A stretch of 64,000 nt of DNA from Parablautia sp. Marseille-Q6255 (GCF_951230155.1 NZ_CATNVD010000016.1:57646-121645), one strand, 5' to 3'; positions 16,694-25,506 are shown, counted from the first letter of the stretch. A program made the numbers and translations. Notes: generated by a model from the sequence alone, not told the origin.

Positions 16694-17281
16694 TTAATCC
16701 TGTTTAACCATACAATACCCAATTCCCACATGTGTTTGTATACATTTATTAGAGCTATCTTTCTTTTCTATTTTCTTTCTTACTGTTGCCACATGAACCC
16801 TGAGTGAAGCAATGTCTCCTTCCAAAGAACTTCCCCATATTTCCTTCGTGATGTGGGTATGGGTCAGAACTCTTCCAAGATTTTTCGCCAACAGGCATAA
16901 GATTTTATATTCAATTGGAGTCACATGAATCTCTTCCTCTTTCACATATACTGTCTGCATTTGATAATCAATGGTCAAGCTACCATTATGAAAGGCAGGA
17001 TCTCCCCCCTGCTGATTATTTTGTATGTACTGAATTCTCCTATAGTTTCCTCTGATTCTTGCAAGAAGTTCCGCTGTTGAAAATGGCTTGGTAATATAAT
17101 CATCAGCACCGGCATCCAAGGCATCAATCTTATCTTTATCTTCACTTCTGGCACTTATCACAGTAATTGGAACAGTTGACCAGGTACGTATTTTTCTTAT
17201 TACATCAACCCCATCTATATCAGGAAGTCCCAGATCCAACAGGATCAGTTCCGGTGCCACTAATATATTTGAATTATTCAT
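16694..17281 (-). CDS. KdpE-like response regulator with an internal receiver deletion
   Basis: An OmpR/KdpE-family regulator: the receiver segment LILLDLGLPDIDG contains the phosphoacceptor Asp, ISARSEDKDKIDALDAGADDYITKPF follows, and the winged-helix DNA-binding domain ends at GYCMVKQD. At 195 residues it is about 35-40 short. The N-terminus reads MNNSNILV then directly APELILLDLG, so the stretch holding the acidic Mg-binding pair, helix 1 and strand 2 has been removed in frame. The start overlaps the kinase stop by eight bases, as in intact operons. It probably cannot be normally phosphorylated. No kdpFABC genes are visible. Confidence 0.8.
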   Translation of the reverse strand: MNNSNILVAPELILLDLGLPDIDGVDVIRKIRTWSTVPITVISARSEDKDKIDALDAGADDYITKPFSTAELLARIRGNYRRIQYIQNNQQGGDPAFHNGSLTIDYQMQTVYVKEEEIHVTPIEYKILCLLAKNLGRVLTHTHITKEIWGSSLEGDIASLRVHVATVRKKIEKKDSSNKCIQTHVGIGYCMVKQD

Positions 17282-18839
17282 GAATCTCTACCTCCTCAGC
17301 AGGCACCGTAAAATCAAAAATGGCACCTTTCGGTTCATTATCATAAACCATTATTTTCCCACCATGTGCATTGATAATTGATTTACAAAGAGCAAGCCCA
17401 AGACCCAAACTCCGTTTCGAATCCGTTATTTCATTATTTGCCGTATAAAACATTTCAAAAATATGCGGTTTATCTTCATCCGGAATTCCCTTTCCATTAT
17501 CTGCAATCTGCACATGTACAAAACTTTTTTCTTTCTTTGTAGATATCACAATCTCTCCGCCTGGAGGCGTATACTTCACCGCATTATCTACAATATTAAT
17601 AATTACCTGAAGAATCAGTCGTGAGTCCACATTAACAAGCTGCATTTCATCTTCCATACTGACCCGTATCGAAAATTCCCTGCTTTTCCGGCTGATATGT
17701 TTCAACGCTTCTTCTATCAGATCTTCCAACATATCTGCCTGTTTTTTTATCTTCATTCCACCGTCTTCAATTCTTGTAACAGATAAAAGATTTTCTACCA
17801 GATTCAGCAGCCAGAACGAGTCATCATATATATAAGAATACACTTTTTCTTTTTTGTCCTCATTTAACTTTCCCTGAAGAAGCATATCCGCATTTCCACA
17901 AATACTGGTAAGCGGAGTTCGAAGGTCATGGGAAATGGACCGCAGAAGATTTGCCCTTAACTTTTCGCTGTTAGCCTTTTCCGTTGCAGCCTCTTCCCTA
18001 GTCCTTAAAACTTCCCGTTCCATAACAGTCGCCGACTCGGAAAGGATAGCCATTAACATATTGCTCTCATAAGCACTCAGTATCTCTCCATCCCCTATTT
18101 CAATCCCAACAACACCATACACCGCATCAAGGCTTCTGACTGCAAGATAATAACATGCAGCTTCACTGAATGTTCCTGTAGTTGCTCCTGCCCGTTTATT
18201 GTTCTTAAATACCCATTCAGCTACTGCATGTTCGTTTTCGGTAATCAAGCTGCTTCGATGAGATTCATCCTTCTCACCGTTAGCATTATATATCACAGGA
18301 GAACCAAGATGTTCCCCTTCCAGTCCATAATATACCACGGTGTGACTCAGCACTTTTCCCAACTGAGCTGCCATTGTATTTCCTATTTCTTCTACTGTTT
18401 TTCCATTTTGCAAAAGCTGGTTGGTATCCAAAATGATCTTTGTACGATATGCAAGTTTTGCCAGTTCTCTTGCCTGTGTTTTCATTTTTAATGCAATATT
18501 GCTTGTGATGAGAGCTGCAATAAAGGAAATCACAAAAGTAACCGGATAACCCGGATCATAAGTATCCAGAGAAAACCTTGGGTCTGTAAAAAAATAGTTG
18601 AATACCACTACACTCGCTGCAGACTGCAGGAAAGAAATCGTCCGACTTGATGTAATAATCGCAGTAACCATAACTCCCAAAATATATACTGTTATGATAT
18701 TGGTATCGCTAAATTTCATTTCATAAAAAACAAAACCTATTACTGTTGACAAAAGCAGACATACCAAAGCACTCAGCATATTTTTGATTGTCATCGTATG
18801 CTCCACACTTCTTCGAAGCTTCTGTTTTTCTTTCTCCAT
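17274..18839 (-). CDS. KdpD-like sensor histidine kinase (DUF4118, HisKA, HATPase)
   Basis: The 521-residue protein has four N-terminal membrane helices of the DUF4118 type, a GAF-like region (about 150-270), HisKA with the phosphorylatable His in LRSISHDLRTPLTSI, and an HATPase domain with N box VDNAVKYTPPGG and G boxes DNGKGIPDED and SLGLGLALCKSI. It lacks the cytoplasmic KdpD sensor and USP domains of E. coli KdpD, as do many Clostridia KdpD-like kinases. It overlaps the regulator gene and lies 26 bases after a second, truncated paralogue. Confidence 0.85.
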   Translation of the reverse strand: MEKEKQKLRRSVEHTMTIKNMLSALVCLLLSTVIGFVFYEMKFSDTNIITVYILGVMVTAIITSSRTISFLQSAASVVVFNYFFTDPRFSLDTYDPGYPVTFVISFIAALITSNIALKMKTQARELAKLAYRTKIILDTNQLLQNGKTVEEIGNTMAAQLGKVLSHTVVYYGLEGEHLGSPVIYNANGEKDESHRSSLITENEHAVAEWVFKNNKRAGATTGTFSEAACYYLAVRSLDAVYGVVGIEIGDGEILSAYESNMLMAILSESATVMEREVLRTREEAATEKANSEKLRANLLRSISHDLRTPLTSICGNADMLLQGKLNEDKKEKVYSYIYDDSFWLLNLVENLLSVTRIEDGGMKIKKQADMLEDLIEEALKHISRKSREFSIRVSMEDEMQLVNVDSRLILQVIINIVDNAVKYTPPGGEIVISTKKEKSFVHVQIADNGKGIPDEDKPHIFEMFYTANNEITDSKRSLGLGLALCKSIINAHGGKIMVYDNEPKGAIFDFTVPAEEVEIHE

Positions 18840-18865
18840 CTTATTGTCAGGTATAATATAAATAT

Positions 18866-19894
18866 CTATATCACAATTTTACCATCCTGCAGTCTGGTCA
18901 GACTTAAGATATTTTCTACTAAAGATTTCAGCCAGTCGGCATCCTGATAAATACCTTGAAGCAGTTCCTGACGTCTGTCTTCTTTGTCTGTCATATCCAT
19001 TAGCATTTCCGAAGTTCCCATAATGCCTGATAACGGCGTCCGAAGATCATGGGAAATCGCACGCAGAAGATTCGCCCGTTCTCTTTCCCGTTCCATATTT
19101 TCTCTGTCACGCACTCTTTCTACCGTTACTTCAATACGTTCCATCGCCATGGAGACATTTTCTATGATAGAATGCAACAGCTTTTTCTTTTCCTGCAGCT
19201 GTTCCGCATTCACAGTTTTATCAATTTTTACCACTGCAAGCAAGTGTTCCCTCCCATTAACCGGATATCCATAAGTGTCCTCTTCTTCCAGATATTCTGT
19301 CCGAAGATCTGTATATTTCTTCCGAATCTCTTCTACATCCGGCAATCCTCTGTGAATCTGTTCTTTTCCTGACTGCTGAATGTAGATCGGTGCAGACTGT
19401 CTTCCAATATAAATACATCCAACATTTATCTGAAGAAGATGGCTGATACTTTCTGCAGCGATTTTCAGAACTGCTTCTATATCTGAAGCATCCGACAGTT
19501 TACTGGAGAGCATATATAAAATCTGGCTTTCTTTTCCTCTTTCATTTGCTTCTTTCGTTAAAAGTTTTTCTTTTGTTGTCAGGGCACTCGTAAGAATGGA
19601 AGTTGTCAGCATGATTGAAAAAGTAACCAGATACTCCGGATCATTTACAGCAAGCGTATGATAGGGTTCTGTAAAAAAATAATTATAACATAGTAAGGAA
19701 ACTACCGCTGATAAAATCCCATACTGATATCCTGATGTAAATCTTGCAACCAAAAGAACAGCCAAAAGATACATCACTACAATGTTAGTCTCTGGAAATC
19801 CCAGTCCTGTAAATATCTTTCCAAGTATGGTAGCTACAAAGACAATTGCCGCCAGTTTTAACAGACTCAACAGTACTTCTTTTGTTTTACTCAT
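18866..19894 (-). CDS. truncated KdpD-like kinase lacking the ATPase domain
   Basis: The 342-residue paralogue of the downstream kinase has DUF4118 membrane helices, a GAF-like region and HisKA (RAISHDLRTPLSGIMG), then stops right after SLTRLQDGKIVI, where the HATPase domain should begin. It therefore cannot autophosphorylate. It may be a decayed duplicate, or a sensor that forms heterodimers with the complete kinase. The stop is followed closely by the next gene, indicating a deletion. Both kinases and the regulator form one minus-strand operon. Confidence 0.75.
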   Translation of the reverse strand: MSKTKEVLLSLLKLAAIVFVATILGKIFTGLGFPETNIVVMYLLAVLLVARFTSGYQYGILSAVVSLLCYNYFFTEPYHTLAVNDPEYLVTFSIMLTTSILTSALTTKEKLLTKEANERGKESQILYMLSSKLSDASDIEAVLKIAAESISHLLQINVGCIYIGRQSAPIYIQQSGKEQIHRGLPDVEEIRKKYTDLRTEYLEEEDTYGYPVNGREHLLAVVKIDKTVNAEQLQEKKKLLHSIIENVSMAMERIEVTVERVRDRENMERERERANLLRAISHDLRTPLSGIMGTSEMLMDMTDKEDRRQELLQGIYQDADWLKSLVENILSLTRLQDGKIVI

Positions 19895-20014
19895 TACAAT
19901 CGCCTCTTTATTATCGTATTTTTCCTATTAAGTATAGTACACACAGGCTGTTTTTCAATCCCATGAAACGTGGCATTCAGGTTCACAGAAGTTCACAAAA
20001 TCTTCACAAAATTA

Positions 20015-20056
20015 TTAGCGCTCTCTATTGACGAGTGCTAATTCATGTGTTATATT
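20015..20056 (+). promoter_or_regulatory. CIRCE element overlapping the hsp20 promoter
   Basis: TTAGCGCTC (20015-20023), nine bases, then GAGTGCTAA (20033-20041): the HrcA operator with one mismatch from the TTAGCACTC-N9-GAGTGCTAA consensus. TTGACG (20028-20033) lies inside it and TATATT (20051-20056) follows after 17 bases, so HrcA binding would block the promoter. Confidence 0.88.
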
Positions 20057-20171
20057 ACATATAGAACAAAGGAAGAGGAAATGATTTCTCTTCCTGATAT
20101 TCATAAATCAACACTTCGGGTTTCTCCGATAGTGCAAACTTTAGTTTATGTCATGAAAGGAGATATGACTT

Positions 20172-20612
20172 ATGTTAATGCCTAGTATTTTTGGAGAAAG
20201 TTTATTTGATGATTTTATGGATGATTTTGCTTTTCCGGACATCGATAAAAAATTGTATGGGAAACATGCTCCCCATATCATGAAGACCGATGTAAAGGAA
20301 AAAGACAACACTTACGAAGTGGCCATTGATCTTCCGGGATTTAAGAAAGATGAGATTCAGATCCAGCTTGAAAACGGTTATGTAACTGTAAGTGCCGCAA
20401 AAGGTCTTGATAAAGATGAAAAGGATAAGGAAGGAAAATATATCCGCCGAGAGCGTTATGCCGGAAATGTAAGCAGGAGCTTTTATGTAGGAAATAATGT
20501 TCAGAGAGAAGACATCCATCCGAAATTTGAAAATGGTATTCTTTCCTTTACTGTTCCAAAAGAGCAGAAGACAGTAGAAAACAACTCCCATTATATTGCC
20601 ATTGAAGGTTAA
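20172..20612 (+). CDS. Hsp20/alpha-crystallin small heat-shock protein
   Basis: The 146-residue chaperone has an alpha-crystallin domain (about residues 35-130) with YEVAIDLPGFKKDEIQIQLENGY and a C-terminal strand FENGILSFTVPKE. It holds unfolding proteins as oligomers without ATP. AAGGAG lies ten bases before the start. A CIRCE element upstream places it under HrcA heat-shock control, unusual compared with the classical groE/dnaK targets but known for some Clostridia. It has its own terminator. Confidence 0.93.
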   Translation: MLMPSIFGESLFDDFMDDFAFPDIDKKLYGKHAPHIMKTDVKEKDNTYEVAIDLPGFKKDEIQIQLENGYVTVSAAKGLDKDEKDKEGKYIRRERYAGNVSRSFYVGNNVQREDIHPKFENGILSFTVPKEQKTVENNSHYIAIEG

Positions 20613-20617
20613 TCTCA

Positions 20618-20650
20618 AACGGGCAGGGAATAAAACCCCTGCCTGTTTTA
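20618..20650 (+). terminator. terminator of hsp20
   Basis: ACGGGCAGGG (20619-20628) pairs with CCCTGCCTGT (20637-20646) across an eight-base loop and is followed by TTTTA. Confidence 0.8.
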
Positions 20651-20684
20651 AAAGCTAAACACAATTGGGAAAGAGGTTTTTGAT

Positions 20685-21218
20685 ATGAGTAAAACGACAT
20701 CAAAAGTATTATGGATTTTAGCCGGAATCTTTCTGATTATAACCGGGATTGGATGTTTGAGGAATCCCGGAGAAATTCTTTATGGTCTTCCCATTATCTT
20801 TGGAGTTGCCATGATGTTTTCCGGCATTATAGATATAGTGATATTTGCAGCCGGTCATGATTATATGGCAGGATCTGGCTGGTTTCTTGCTGACGGCATT
20901 CTGACCGTACTGATGTCTTTATTCATTTTGGGAAATGGATGGTTTACAGCAATGACAATCTCCTTTATTTTAGGAATGTGGCTGATTTTTTCAGGTATCA
21001 CCAAACTGGTTAATTCCTTTGACCTTCAAAAACTGGGAGTAAGAGGCTGGGGCTGGTTTACGGTACTTGGAATCCTGCTGACTGTGATTGGTTTTCTGTC
21101 TTTCACACATCCATTTGCAAGTATTGCAGCTATGGCCTGGGTAATCGGATTTTTCCTGATCCTTCAGGGAATTGTATCCGTTATGCGTGGATGCTTTTCC
21201 AACCGTTTCTGGTTATAA
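20685..21218 (+). CDS. DUF308 (HdeD-like) membrane protein
   Basis: The 177-residue protein has six hydrophobic helices arranged as repeats (WILAGIFLIITGIG, IIFGVAMMFSGIIDI, LTVLMSLFILGNGWF, ILGMWLIFSGITKL, LGILLTVIGFLSF, WVIGFFLILQGIVSV), the DUF308/HdeD pattern. HdeD is linked to acid resistance in E. coli; the role here is unknown. It follows hsp20 after a terminator, so stress co-regulation by read-through is possible but not shown. Confidence 0.85.
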   Translation: MSKTTSKVLWILAGIFLIITGIGCLRNPGEILYGLPIIFGVAMMFSGIIDIVIFAAGHDYMAGSGWFLADGILTVLMSLFILGNGWFTAMTISFILGMWLIFSGITKLVNSFDLQKLGVRGWGWFTVLGILLTVIGFLSFTHPFASIAAMAWVIGFFLILQGIVSVMRGCFSNRFWL

Positions 21219-21276
21219 AAATATAACAAAAACTAACATTGCCAAAGAGGAAAAAGGCACCTCTTCATATAGATTC

Positions 21277-21308
21277 GGCTGCATACAAAATTGTGTGCAG
21301 CCTATTTT
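21277..21308. terminator. bidirectional terminator between convergent genes
   Basis: GGCTGCATACA (21277-21287) and TGTGTGCAGCC (21292-21302) form an 11-bp stem with an AAAT loop, followed by TATTTT on the plus strand. It lies between the DUF308 gene and the convergent corA-like gene. Confidence 0.75.
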
Positions 21309-21361
21309 AATGAATACCTAATTCTGAAAAAAATCTTTTACTCTCTACGGATAATCTTATC

Positions 21362-22231
21362 CTACAACAATTTTTTCTTTTTAAAATAAATGAGTTCCAG
21401 AATAATTGTAATTACTGCAATTGCAATCACTGCAACATATCCGTATTTCCACTGCAGCTCAGGCATATTTACAAAATTCATCCCATACCAGCCGGTCAAA
21501 AGTGTAAGTGGCAGGAATAAGGTTGTCACAACTGTCAATATACACATAATTTTATTCTGTTGTGCATCCTGCTGAGATTGATACAGTTCACGTAACTGCA
21601 GTATATTTTCTCTAAGCAAATGCACATGGTTATGCAGTCGTTCTGTCCTGAGTGCATAACGATTCCACGATTCTGTATTATGGATAATAGTCAGTCCATC
21701 TTGAGACTGTAATAGATCACCAATCATAGCCAGCTGTTCATAATATGCATCCAGCTCAGATAGTTTCTGTCGATACTTTGTAAGAACCGAAAAGAAATTA
21801 TCCGGAACACCTTTTATAAGCTGATCTTCCATCTTTTCAATTTCTTTTTCCAAATGTAACAAATATAGAAGATCATTTTCAATCATCAGTTCCATCATCT
21901 TAAGAAGAAACTGATCCGGCGATTTCAGCTCCTGAAACTGTTCTTCCTTTTTCTCTATCCAGTGTTTCAGTTCCCCACTGTCCTCAATTAAAAAAAGTTC
22001 TTTATCTGTCAGGTAAAATCCAAAAACAACATGCGGTGTACGTATTTCATTTTTTTCCGGTACTCGCAAGGTTCCCAGAATACAATCCCGAAACACTTCT
22101 GCTTTACAGTATCGGATTGATCTGATACTGTGTAATAATTCGTTATCATGCGGAAAATCTTTCTTCAACTCACGAAATTCATCTTCCCGTAAGATCGTAA
22201 GGAAATGTATATTCACCATAGGATCACTCAT
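21362..22231 (-). CDS. CorA-like Mg2+/divalent cation transporter
   Basis: The roughly 289-residue protein has a long cytoplasmic alpha/beta and helical region, then two C-terminal membrane helices with the signature YGMNF (WYGMNFVNMPELQW) between them, the selectivity motif of CorA channels. The stalk helices include LYQSQQDAQQNKIMCILTVV. The N-terminus is shorter than in E. coli CorA. The start is ambiguous: ATG 22231 sits only one base after AAAGGAG, while ATG 22219 is 13 bases away. Confidence 0.85.
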   Translation of the reverse strand: MSDPMVNIHFLTILREDEFRELKKDFPHDNELLHSIRSIRYCKAEVFRDCILGTLRVPEKNEIRTPHVVFGFYLTDKELFLIEDSGELKHWIEKKEEQFQELKSPDQFLLKMMELMIENDLLYLLHLEKEIEKMEDQLIKGVPDNFFSVLTKYRQKLSELDAYYEQLAMIGDLLQSQDGLTIIHNTESWNRYALRTERLHNHVHLLRENILQLRELYQSQQDAQQNKIMCILTVVTTLFLPLTLLTGWYGMNFVNMPELQWKYGYVAVIAIAVITIILELIYFKKKKLL

Positions 22232-22313
22232 ACTCCTTTCATCACATTTCTTAACAAACAAGAATACTCTTTATTCTTGTAAAATGCAAATAAAAAACTG
22301 AAGAATCCCAATA

Positions 22314-22327
22314 CTATGATCTCCTTC
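22314..22327 (+). repeat. 14-bp direct repeat, left of IS30 element
   Basis: CTATGATCTCCTTC occurs here and again at 23986-23999, seven to eight bases outside the two ends of the IS30-family element. It may be a target duplication or pre-existing insertion-site sequence. Confidence 0.6.
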
Positions 22328-22334
22328 GAGAAAT

Positions 22335-23977
22335 GTAAAAGTAACTTCCGGTTCTTCTTCGCACTTCCGGAAGCTTGTTTTTCATTAAGGCTTTATGAAA
22401 GACTTATTTCCGGTTATCCTCTTCCTGTGATGTTCATGGGAGAAAGGATGTACATAATGAGAGCAAAACATTTAACCTTAGAAGAAAGAAAAATAATCCA
22501 GGAGGGCATCGAAAAGCGCTTGTCCAAAACAGCCATTGCCCGTTCCCTCCACAAAGATCCGACTACCATTGCAAAAGAAATCAAAAAGCATAGAACCTTA
22601 AAACCACGCAACCGCTTCAATTCACCTGTCATCTGTTCAAACTTTAAACAGTGCAGCAAACCCCGTAAATACTGTTCTGAAGCCTGCCCGTCCTATGCCG
22701 AACAGTCCTGTTCCCTGCGTGACCGCTCCGTCGGCGCCTGCAACCATTGTCCGGACATCAAACACTGCCGGCTGGATCATTACTTCTACAACGCCAGTCA
22801 TGCTCACGAAGATTATCTCTTTCACCTGTCCGATTCCAGACAGGGCGTTAATCTTTCAGAGCCGCAACGTCTACTCATTGCACAAACCATTGCCCCGCTC
22901 CTCAAAAAAGGGCAGTCCCTTTATCAGATCCTTGCTAACCATCCGGAACTCTCCCTTTCGGTAAAATCCCTCTACACCTACATCGAAGGCGGCGTTTTTA
23001 AAGACTTTGGCGTTGATAACTTCTCTCTGCGCAGACAGGTTTCCATGCGCGAACGCAAAAAGCTGAAAAAACGCAGAGAGCCGGTCAACTATGAGGGGCA
23101 TAAGTTTTCAGACTATCTCGCGTTTCTTGCCGACAATCCTTCCATCCCGACAACGGAGATGGATACTCTGTACAACCAACCGCAAGGACCTTATATCCAG
23201 ACCTTTTCTTTTCAGAATACCGGACTTATGATCGGATTCCTCCATCAGGAAAAAACTTCGGAATCCATGGCTTCTGCCTTAGATTTCCTTCAGGAGCTTC
23301 TCGGCATCGACTATTTCCGCCTCTTTTCCCTGATCCTCACTGACCGTGGGACAGAGTTTGAAAAAGTCTCCCTCTTTGAACAGAATCCAAAGAGCGGACA
23401 GATACGGACAAATATCTTTTATTGCGACCCACAGACACCAAGCCAGAAACCTCATGTAGAAAATAACCACAACTATGTCCGGAATATCCTTCCGAACCAG
23501 CGGAATCTCGAACACCTGACGCAGAAAGATCTGAATCTTATGTTCGATCATATCAATTCCGTTCCACGAAAGGTATTAGGCGGAAGAACTCCTTATGAGG
23601 TCTTTTCCTTCTTTTATGGGGAAACGCTGCTGCATAAGCTGGGTGTCAGACGGATCGAACCGGATTCCGTAACGCTTCAGCCGTATCTGCTGAAAATAGA
23701 ATAAGCCAGCCACAACCGCTGACTTATCCTTACACCATTAATTTTGCCCCTATGAACACACGTCCCATATGTATTCTTCTGGGCAACGGAACTTTGTCTT
23801 TCACAAAAAAAGAAAAAGCTCCCTTTGCTCCGCTTTGCATGCGCAAAAAAGCGGAACTGTACTTAAAGTTTACACAAAAAAAGTCTTTTAGGCAAGAAAA
23901 ACTTCCGTTTTCCTGCCTGAAAACAGAAGTTTCTCTTTCATCCGGACGTTACTTTTACAACCGGAAGTTACTTTTAT
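22335..23977 (+). mobile_element. IS30-family insertion sequence, about 1.64 kb
   Basis: Terminal inverted repeats are visible: GTAAAAGTAACTTCCGGTT at 22335-22353 and its complement, differing at one outer base, at 23959-23977. Between them is one intact transposase gene. About 270 bases of apparently noncoding DNA follow the transposase, and the right end contains a second GTTACTTTTA copy 19 bases inside. A 14-bp direct repeat lies just outside both ends. The element separates the corA-like gene from the plasmid-like parM module. Confidence 0.88.
22457..23704 (+). CDS. IS30 family transposase
   Basis: The 415-residue DDE transposase begins MRAKHLTLEERKIIQEGIEKR, a helix-turn-helix typical of IS30 (LSKTAIARSLHKDPTTIAKEIKK). 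A Cys-rich region follows (CSNFKQCSKPRKYCSEACP), then the catalytic core with Asp in TEMDTLY, Asp in LTDRGTEFE and Glu in KPHVENNHNYVR. The start at 22457 is chosen at the conserved MRAKH; an in-frame ATG nine bases upstream is also possible. The frame is intact, so the element may be active. Confidence 0.92.
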   Translation: MRAKHLTLEERKIIQEGIEKRLSKTAIARSLHKDPTTIAKEIKKHRTLKPRNRFNSPVICSNFKQCSKPRKYCSEACPSYAEQSCSLRDRSVGACNHCPDIKHCRLDHYFYNASHAHEDYLFHLSDSRQGVNLSEPQRLLIAQTIAPLLKKGQSLYQILANHPELSLSVKSLYTYIEGGVFKDFGVDNFSLRRQVSMRERKKLKKRREPVNYEGHKFSDYLAFLADNPSIPTTEMDTLYNQPQGPYIQTFSFQNTGLMIGFLHQEKTSESMASALDFLQELLGIDYFRLFSLILTDRGTEFEKVSLFEQNPKSGQIRTNIFYCDPQTPSQKPHVENNHNYVRNILPNQRNLEHLTQKDLNLMFDHINSVPRKVLGGRTPYEVFSFFYGETLLHKLGVRRIEPDSVTLQPYLLKIE

Positions 23978-23985
23978 AATTCACC

Positions 23986-23999
23986 CTATGATCTCCTTC
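23986..23999 (+). repeat. 14-bp direct repeat, right of IS30 element
   Basis: Identical to 22314-22327 (CTATGATCTCCTTC). The next 180 bases up to parM are A/T-rich and hold GTACC-ACGTA-GGTAC, an inverted repeat at 24122-24136, which may be a parM operator or centromere part. Confidence 0.6.
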
Positions 24000-24177
24000 A
24001 TTATTGAAACATCTTATTCTTCTTGTATTCCTATTTTCAAAACATTTTTCTCAATTCATACTCAATTTTCTCTCAATGTCTTATCCCTCCAACTTTTGTA
24101 TGCTTATCCCACAGCAGACCAGTACCACGTAGGTACAAACTGCCAGATAAATCAACACAAAAATGGAGGGACTATTT

Positions 24178-25095
24178 ATGAGAGAAATCAAAAACACAAA
24201 AATCATCGCCGTAGATCATGGCTACGGCAACATTAAAACTGCCAACACGGTCACGCCCACCGGAATCACAGCTTACGAAACAGAGCCGATTTTCACCGGG
24301 AACATTCTGGAATATAACGGCACCTATTACCGGATCGGCGAAGGACACAAGGAATTTATCCCGGACAAAGCGATGGATGAAGACTATTATCTCCTGACAC
24401 TGATGGCGGTGGCAAGGGAACTGAATGTCTTTTCTATCCAGGAAGCAGATGTCCATCTGGCTGCCGGGCTTCCCCTGACATGGATCCGGAACCAGCGGGA
24501 AGAATTCCGCTCCTATCTGCTTCAGAATCCAGAAGTCAGCTACCGCTTCAACAACAAGGATTACCACATCCGTTTTGTTGGATGCAGCCTTTATCCACAG
24601 GGATACCCCGCAATCGTAAACCTTCTGAGCACTCTGAAAGGAACCAATCTCCTTGCAGATATCGGAAATGGCACCATGAACATCCTGTATATCAACAATA
24701 AAAAAGCACAGGAAAGCCGTTGCTGGACAGAGAAATTCGGGGTTAACCAGTGCATGATTGCCGCAAAGAATGCCATCCTCGACCGGTTCGGTGTAAAGAT
24801 TGAAGAAGCCACAGTAGAACAGGTTCTGCGCTTCAAAGCAGCGGATATCTCCGCCCCATATCTGGATTGTATTACAGCTGTTGCCAGACAGTATGTGGCT
24901 GATATCTTTTCTACACTCCGCAAATATGAGTACAATCCCGACCTCATGCGGCTGTACGTAGTCGGCGGTGGTGGATGTCTGATCCGTAATTTCGGGACGT
25001 ATGACGAATCCCGTGTCACGATCCTCGCTGATATCTGTGCCACCGCCAAAGGATATGAATATCTGGCCCTGATGAGCCTGAAAAGGAGGGAATAA
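24178..25095 (+). CDS. parM: ParM/StbA-like actin-family plasmid segregation ATPase
   Basis: The 305-residue protein has the actin-fold phosphate-1 motif IIAVDHGYGNIKTAN at the N-terminus, phosphate-2 motif LLADIGNGTMNILYI (about residue 160) and adenosine motif LYVVGGGGCLIRNF (about 265-278). ParM filaments push plasmid copies apart. The start at 24178 follows GGAGGG with eight-base spacing. Three bases separate it from a ParR-like gene and a repA gene follows, giving a type II partition and replication module unlike the ParAB module at 8.7-10.3 kb. Confidence 0.88.
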   Translation: MREIKNTKIIAVDHGYGNIKTANTVTPTGITAYETEPIFTGNILEYNGTYYRIGEGHKEFIPDKAMDEDYYLLTLMAVARELNVFSIQEADVHLAAGLPLTWIRNQREEFRSYLLQNPEVSYRFNNKDYHIRFVGCSLYPQGYPAIVNLLSTLKGTNLLADIGNGTMNILYINNKKAQESRCWTEKFGVNQCMIAAKNAILDRFGVKIEEATVEQVLRFKAADISAPYLDCITAVARQYVADIFSTLRKYEYNPDLMRLYVVGGGGCLIRNFGTYDESRVTILADICATAKGYEYLALMSLKRRE

Positions 25096-25098
25096 GCA

Positions 25099-25482
25099 AT
25101 GGCGAACAACATCAGAAGCACAAATCTGCGCTTCAATCTGGAGAAAGACCTGCAGCGGAAAGCATGGGAATATCTGCAGGCCATGGACAAGCAGGAATTC
25201 AGATCCTACAGCCATGTGATTGCCCTTGCACTGGTCGATTATTTTGACCGTTATTATCGCACACAGGACGACCCCTATCTGGAAACAAGGGAACGGGAAG
25301 AACGTTTTGTTGCACAGATTATAGAAGCCGTGGAAAAGAGCCTGAACCAAACGCTTCCCCTCTTCCTTTCCGGTCTGACAGCAGGGATGGCACAAAGGGA
25401 GCCCCAAAGCAGGGCATCCTTACCGTCTCATGAAGAACCGGAGCCAGAGACAGATGTAGACTGGGATTTTCTCGGAGAATAA
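25099..25482 (+). CDS. probable ParR-like partition adaptor, 127 aa
   Basis: A 127-residue protein beginning MANNIRSTNLRFNLEKDLQRKAWEYL, with a short N-terminal segment compatible with a ribbon-helix-helix DNA-binding fold (STNLRFNLEKD ... SYSHVIALALVDYFD) and an acidic tail (PETDVDWDFLGE). Type II partition operons place the small ParR adaptor directly after parM, and the acidic C-terminus fits the ParM-binding tail of ParR. The assignment rests on position and shape rather than a recognised family signature. Confidence 0.6.
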   Translation: MANNIRSTNLRFNLEKDLQRKAWEYLQAMDKQEFRSYSHVIALALVDYFDRYYRTQDDPYLETREREERFVAQIIEAVEKSLNQTLPLFLSGLTAGMAQREPQSRASLPSHEEPEPETDVDWDFLGE

Positions 25483-25506
25483 CCGGGACGTAAAGGAGGT
25501 GGACAC

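Noticed and set aside
23752..23979. 75-codon plus-strand frame in the 3' part of the IS30 element
   Set aside because: It ends in the terminal inverted repeat itself and has no start signal; treated as noncoding IS sequence.
24172..25407. 411-codon minus-strand frame opposite parM and the ParR-like gene
   Set aside because: It is antisense to two well-supported genes with good ribosome binding sites; its product is Cys/Phe-rich without any recognisable motif.
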